Of a DNA stretch of 10,380 nucleotides, positions 6,613-10,380 are shown in pieces. The stretch is from the NCBI GenBank assembly GCA_016302195.1, contig JAEDOA010000048.1, positions 1 through 10,380 of the forward strand. The letters are read 5' to 3'. Made by a program: the position numbers and the translations under genes. This DNA comes from Erysipelotrichaceae bacterium. GTDB lineage: Bacteria; Bacillota_I; Bacilli_A; Erysipelotrichales; Erysipelotrichaceae. The notes beneath the pieces were generated by a model. That model saw only the letters and a program-made list of their open reading frames with translations, was not told the DNA's origin and made no database searches. Each line of letters opens with the position of its first letter. Position 1 is the first letter of the stretch.

Positions 6613-8253
6613 CTAGTTTAGCTCCTTTACCACATTAATTATTCTTTCTTTTGTGCTTTCTTCACCAATAATCTGCATGATAGACCACAAATCTGGTGTG
6701 TTTCTGTGGCCAGTTGTCGCAATTCTTACTATCTCACTGACATCGGCGATACTTCCTTTATATCCAGTTGGATCTAATTTATATGCCTTCATATCAGTTT
6801 GGAAGCCATTTTGTTGAGCAATATCCTTTAACTTTTCAAACCAAGTATTGTTATCATCATTGTAATCATAACTACTCAAGAAATCGGTTAGTATCTTTTT
6901 TACTAATTCATTATCGTATTGGAAACTGTCAACCATTTTATGGTGATAATACAAATCAATAGAATCAAGAATTTGCGAAGCATAAGCATAATCCTTTCTT
7001 CTCTTTTTCATATTTAATCCCATTCCAACAGATAATATAGCATCAAGTTTGCTTTCATTAGAAAAATACATTTGGTAATCATCACTGCGGTAATTTCTAA
7101 CATATTCCTTTAAGAAATCCTTCATTTGATCTAGAGTGAACTTTGATAAATATGTCTTAGAAATATTATTTAATTTATCCAAATCAAATAACGCTCCGGA
7201 TTGACCCATTTTATCCAATGAGAACTTAAACTCCTCTAAATTTGTATCTGGATTTTTCAAATACCATTGTTCAAAATTCCAGTTTAATAAAGTCATTAGA
7301 TACAATTTGACAGCATATGGATGATAACCAAGCTGACGATAATAATCCAATGATAATTCAGGATCTTTTCTCTTTGATAATTTTCTTTTTGTTCCTGTTT
7401 CATCTATTTTCATTAATACAGTTGTATGAGCGTATTTTAATCTCTTAAATCCTAATAGGTCAAACAACTCCAAATGAACAGGAAGCGTACCTAACCATTC
7501 TTCTCCTCTTAGAACAATAGATGTATGCATTAAGGTATCATCAATAGCATGAGCGAAATGATAAGTAGGGATTCCATCCGCCTTTAACAATACAATATCC
7601 TGATCATTCTCATGAACTGTAATATCGCCCTTTATTTCATCATGGAAAATATGCTGCTTACTGCTGTCCCCATTTGATCGCATTCTAATAACATAACTGT
7701 CTTTATTTTCTAAACGAGTCTTAATTTCCTGTAAAGTCAAATTACGGCATTTCGCCCATTTACCGTAATATCCTGTTGCCTGATTAAGGGAAGTCTGTTG
7801 TTCTCTTAGTTTACCCAACTCTTCTTCACTACAGAAGCATGGATAAGCCTTTCCTTCGCTAACTAGTTTTTTAGCAAATGCCTGATATATTTCTGCTCTT
7901 TGTCTTTGGTAGTATGGCCCATACTTGCCATTTTCCAAATGCGCTCCTTCATCAAAATGAATCTGAAAATAATCAAAGCAGGAAATAACAGTTTCTACAG
8001 CTCCTTCAACTTTTCTTTTTAAGTCCGTATCCTCAATACGTAGATAAAAAACTCCATTGCTTTGATGAGCTATTCTTTCATCTGCTAATGCTCCATATAA
8101 ATTTCCCAAATGAATAAAACCTGTAGGAGAAGGCGCCATTCTTAATACCTCTGCCCCTTTAGGTAGATTCCTTTCAGGATACATATCCAAATACTCTTTC
8201 CAAGATTTAGTTACATTAGGAAATAACAAATCTGCCAATTGCTGATAATCCAC
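6613..8253 (-). CDS. gltX: Glutamyl-tRNA synthetase, long form with N-terminal extension
   Basis: A class Ic aminoacyl-tRNA synthetase that charges tRNA-Glu (and perhaps tRNA-Gln, if the organism uses the transamidation route). The HIGH signature is HLGN (48-51), within APSPTGFIHLGNL, and the KMSKS signature is KLSKR (291-295). Both ATP-binding motifs are intact. Other GluRS hallmarks are RIEDTD (72-77), a CFC plus Cys169 putative zinc site (139-141 and 169) and the LRGEEWLGT segment (248-256). At 546 residues it is longer than the usual 480-490. About 34 residues precede the normal N-terminus and the C-terminal helical anticodon domain is also long, a form seen in some clostridia-like lineages. 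The start is GTG at 8253, supported by GGAGGA (8261-8266) seven bases upstream. It follows the metG-like stop by 16 bp, so the two are co-transcribed. Confidence 0.95.
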   Translation of the reverse strand: MDYQQLADLLFPNVTKSWKEYLDMYPERNLPKGAEVLRMAPSPTGFIHLGNLYGALADERIAHQSNGVFYLRIEDTDLKRKVEGAVETVISCFDYFQIHFDEGAHLENGKYGPYYQRQRAEIYQAFAKKLVSEGKAYPCFCSEEELGKLREQQTSLNQATGYYGKWAKCRNLTLQEIKTRLENKDSYVIRMRSNGDSSKQHIFHDEIKGDITVHENDQDIVLLKADGIPTYHFAHAIDDTLMHTSIVLRGEEWLGTLPVHLELFDLLGFKRLKYAHTTVLMKIDETGTKRKLSKRKDPELSLDYYRQLGYHPYAVKLYLMTLLNWNFEQWYLKNPDTNLEEFKFSLDKMGQSGALFDLDKLNNISKTYLSKFTLDQMKDFLKEYVRNYRSDDYQMYFSNESKLDAILSVGMGLNMKKRRKDYAYASQILDSIDLYYHHKMVDSFQYDNELVKKILTDFLSSYDYNDDNNTWFEKLKDIAQQNGFQTDMKAYKLDPTGYKGSIADVSEIVRIATTGHRNTPDLWSIMQIIGEESTKERIINVVKELN

Positions 8254-8269
8254 TTTTTAATCCTCCAGT

Positions 8270-10249
8270 TTACATAAATTGACTTGGATGCTTAACATAG
8301 AAGTCTTCTTTTTGAGCCAATTGCTTTAATTGATGGTTTTCTTTATCTTCAGCAAAGTAATAAATATCCTCGAAGATATTATCCCAATTAAAGAACTTAT
8401 CCTTATCCATTTGCAGGTATTCCACAGTTTTCTCGCTGCCTGTTGGCATAATAGGATGTGTTAAAACTGTAGCTACTCTTAACATATGGAAACAATCTAT
8501 TAACGTTTGTTTTCTTAATTGTTCATCATTATTCTTGCTGGCTAAATCTGTATTTCTTGCCCAATACTTATTTGCCTGACGAATATATGTATCCAACACA
8601 TTTTGAATCTGATGTAATTCAAAACGATACATCATTTGTTCATAATCCAATATAGCCTTATCGCTAATCTCTTTTATTTCCTTACTTACTGTTCCATAAG
8701 GTAAAACATTATCAAAATATTGTTGTGCGCTATAGAAGCAGCTACGTGCTAATCTATTTAAGACATTAGTATACAAATTACCCTGAGCCAATACTGGATC
8801 AGCCTCTTTTTCGTTAGCATTTGGGTTTAAAGGTTTTGGCATAAAGCTGACTGATTTATTAGCAAGTGCTAAAGCTAAAAAATGCGCTCTTAGCTGTTCA
8901 GCCGTATAATACTTCAGCAAATCTTCAGCCATTGGAGGCTTAATCTCAGAAGAACTACTTGCCTTCTTATCTAAAAATAAGATATGGTGATTAGCAACCA
9001 AAGTAGGTAATTGTAGTTGTCCTTTTTCTGGATGAACTGATAATTTTTCACCATCCTGTTGAGCCATAAACATTGGCATTTGCGCAACTCCATAGAAATA
9101 AATATTGTCCTGGCCTATAAACTGGTATACTCCTGCTTCAGGATCACACCAAAAATCCTTATATCTATCCATTGACTCGCCTTTTCTTTTAAAGTATGCC
9201 TTTGTAAAAGAAATTGGAGCCCATAAACTCTCAGGCCATACCCAAACCGTTAATCCAGTTTCGCCCTCCAGTGAAGGAGCATTGACACCCCAGGAGATAT
9301 TTCCTGTTAATCTTAGAGGCACTAATGTCTTTCCTGTACGATATCTAATTGAATTTTTTGTTAAAATCTCACAGGCAGCTTCTCTTTCCTTTAATGTTTT
9401 AAATTCAATGGTAAAGCTGTCTTTAACATTTTCTAAAGAGGAACAACTATGTGGAGGTAGCTGTGAAGCAATTTCCTTATATGTTTCAATACCTTCCTTT
9501 CGAACATAGATGATTGGTTTTGCTAGTGATTCCTTCATTGTCTCCCAAACAATTCTTCTAACGTTTGGTTTTTTCGCTATATCGTCTACATATTCCTCTA
9601 ACAAATCATTACAGTCTGTCAGTTTAAAATACCAGTTAACTACATCTCTCATTTCTGGTTTAACATTTGTTAATGTGCTTTTAGGATCAATTAAGTCCTC
9701 TGGCATATATTGATGTCCTAAGTCGCATTCATCAGCATAACCTTTTTCTGATTGACATCCTTTAATAGGACATTTTCCTATTACCTGTCTACCATTTAAA
9801 AAACAATTTGCGATTGGATCATAGAACTGTTTGGTTACCATTTTTTCCAGCCAACCATGCTTATATAAATTCGTTATAAACTCATTTGTCATCTCTTGAT
9901 GAACATCTTTTGTATCTTCTAAACCACTTGCCCCAAAGATATCTAATGATATTTCATATTCATCCAATGTTTCTTTCTGCTTTTGGTGGTTTTCCATTAC
10001 ATATTCCTGGATTGTCCCAGTAAATCCAGCTTCACACTTTTTTCTATATCCTTCAGCTATTGGTGAACCATAACAATCTGTTCCGCTGACAAATATAACA
10101 TTTTCTTTTCCTATTCTATCTCTTAAAAATCTAGCAAAAACATCTGCATGAACAAACATACCACCAACGTGGCCAAAATGCAGAGTTTTATTTCCATAAG
10201 GCATTCCACCTGTAACTATCGCTCTTTTTGGAAAATTAGGACGTGCCAT
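8270..10249 (-). CDS. metG: Divergent methionyl-tRNA synthetase-like protein
   Basis: A 659-residue class I synthetase of the MetRS family and first gene of the operon. Visible parts are the Rossmann start with MPYGN and HIGH as HFGH (24-27), SGTDCYGSPI (55-64), and a Cys/His knuckle (C160, C165, C175, H179) in the usual zinc region. The second half of the Rossmann fold follows (W338 and FIGQD at 377-381), then a helical anticodon-binding domain from about 485. There is no C-terminal EMAPII-like tRNA domain. Several key sites differ from canonical MetRS: KMSKS appears as KASSS (429-433), and the tyrosine, histidine and tryptophan expected around the methionine side chain are replaced. About 55-65 extra residues (~248-310) interrupt the catalytic domain. 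ATG at 10249 has AAGGAGG (10257-10263) seven bases upstream. It may be the organism's MetRS or a paralogue with another substrate, so the symbol is provisional. Confidence 0.82.
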   Translation of the reverse strand: MARPNFPKRAIVTGGMPYGNKTLHFGHVGGMFVHADVFARFLRDRIGKENVIFVSGTDCYGSPIAEGYRKKCEAGFTGTIQEYVMENHQKQKETLDEYEISLDIFGASGLEDTKDVHQEMTNEFITNLYKHGWLEKMVTKQFYDPIANCFLNGRQVIGKCPIKGCQSEKGYADECDLGHQYMPEDLIDPKSTLTNVKPEMRDVVNWYFKLTDCNDLLEEYVDDIAKKPNVRRIVWETMKESLAKPIIYVRKEGIETYKEIASQLPPHSCSSLENVKDSFTIEFKTLKEREAACEILTKNSIRYRTGKTLVPLRLTGNISWGVNAPSLEGETGLTVWVWPESLWAPISFTKAYFKRKGESMDRYKDFWCDPEAGVYQFIGQDNIYFYGVAQMPMFMAQQDGEKLSVHPEKGQLQLPTLVANHHILFLDKKASSSSEIKPPMAEDLLKYYTAEQLRAHFLALALANKSVSFMPKPLNPNANEKEADPVLAQGNLYTNVLNRLARSCFYSAQQYFDNVLPYGTVSKEIKEISDKAILDYEQMMYRFELHQIQNVLDTYIRQANKYWARNTDLASKNNDEQLRKQTLIDCFHMLRVATVLTHPIMPTGSEKTVEYLQMDKDKFFNWDNIFEDIYYFAEDKENHQLKQLAQKEDFYVKHPSQFM

Positions 10250-10275
10250 ATTTATTCCTCCTTATAATCATTAGA

Positions 10276-10284
10276 ATTATATCA
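10276..10284 (-). promoter_or_regulatory. Extended -10 promoter of the synthetase operon
   Basis: On the minus strand, TGATATAAT (10276-10284) is a perfect TATAAT preceded by the TG of an extended -10. No good -35 lies 16-18 bases upstream, which extended -10 promoters tolerate. Transcription would begin near 10269, leaving a leader of only about 20 bases before ATG at 10249, too short for a T-box or any other riboswitch. Confidence 0.6.
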
Positions 10285-10368
10285 CATTTATATTTTTATA
10301 TATGATAAATACTTTTTTTCACAAATTTATTATTATAAATATGTTGTACAATTATAGTAGATAATAGT

Positions 10369-10374
10369 GGAGGT
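10369..10374 (+). promoter_or_regulatory. Ribosome binding site of a rightward gene starting beyond the window
   Basis: GGAGGT near the right edge is a strong Shine-Dalgarno sequence with no start codon in the six bases that remain, so a gene divergent from the synthetase operon probably starts just outside. A candidate promoter is TTCACA (10318-10323, 5/6) with TATGTT (10340-10345) 16 bases downstream; TACAAT (10347-10352) is another -10-like hexamer. Neither choice is firm. Confidence 0.45.
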
Positions 10375-10380
10375 AAACGT

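Noticed and set aside
9105..9713. Two adjacent plus-strand open frames antisense to the MetRS-like gene
   Set aside because: Both are explained by the strong minus-strand frame with synthetase motifs; neither has an RBS or a recognisable product.
10351..10366. ATTAT-AGTAG-ATAAT imperfect palindrome as an operator
   Set aside because: Five-base AT-only arms in AT-rich promoter DNA are expected by chance; without the downstream gene there is nothing to support it.

Overview
The window comes from a low-GC Gram-positive bacterium (Bacillota). The evidence is AT-rich DNA with strong GGAGG-type ribosome binding sites, a guanine-class purine riboswitch, and Firmicute-type gene content. Tryptophan is encoded by TGG and all visible stops are TAA or TAG, so the standard bacterial code fits. 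The long glutamyl-tRNA synthetase and divergent methionyl-tRNA synthetase types are compatible with clostridial or Erysipelotrichia-like lineages, but the exact taxon is an inference. I see no mobile element, CRISPR array, tRNA or rRNA.

Left part (1-1374): a purine permease of the NCS2/AzgA (PbuG/PbuO) type runs leftward and is cut by the window edge after 380 codons. Its leader holds a complete guanine-type purine riboswitch. The sequence after it can fold into two mutually exclusive hairpins, one of which buries the ribosome binding site. No U-tract follows, so control is predicted to act on translation. A back-to-back promoter drives the rightward genes.

Middle (1375-4084): a two-gene rightward operon encodes a GT4-family glycosyltransferase followed directly by an iron-dependent alcohol dehydrogenase family protein with an unusual basic, hydrophobic N-terminus. 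It ends in a 214-bp gap that holds a strong bidirectional terminator and an orphan ribosome binding site in front of an ATA-led mini-ORF.

Right part (4085-10249): a compact five-gene leftward operon reads, in transcription order, a divergent methionyl-tRNA synthetase-like protein, a long-form glutamyl-tRNA synthetase, an S66 serine peptidase of the LD-carboxypeptidase/MccF type, a HAD phosphatase and a DUF362 protein. Gaps are 16, 2 and 1 bp, then a 1-bp overlap. It starts from an extended -10 promoter and has no T-box leader. A further rightward gene probably begins just beyond the right edge, because a strong ribosome binding site lies at 10369-10374.

The most notable points are the synthetase-like protein, whose expected methionine-pocket residues and KMSKS loop are altered and whose catalytic domain carries an insertion, and its operon with a MccF-like peptidase. 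MccF enzymes cleave aminoacyl-nucleotide conjugates that poison synthetases. The translational guanine riboswitch is the second.
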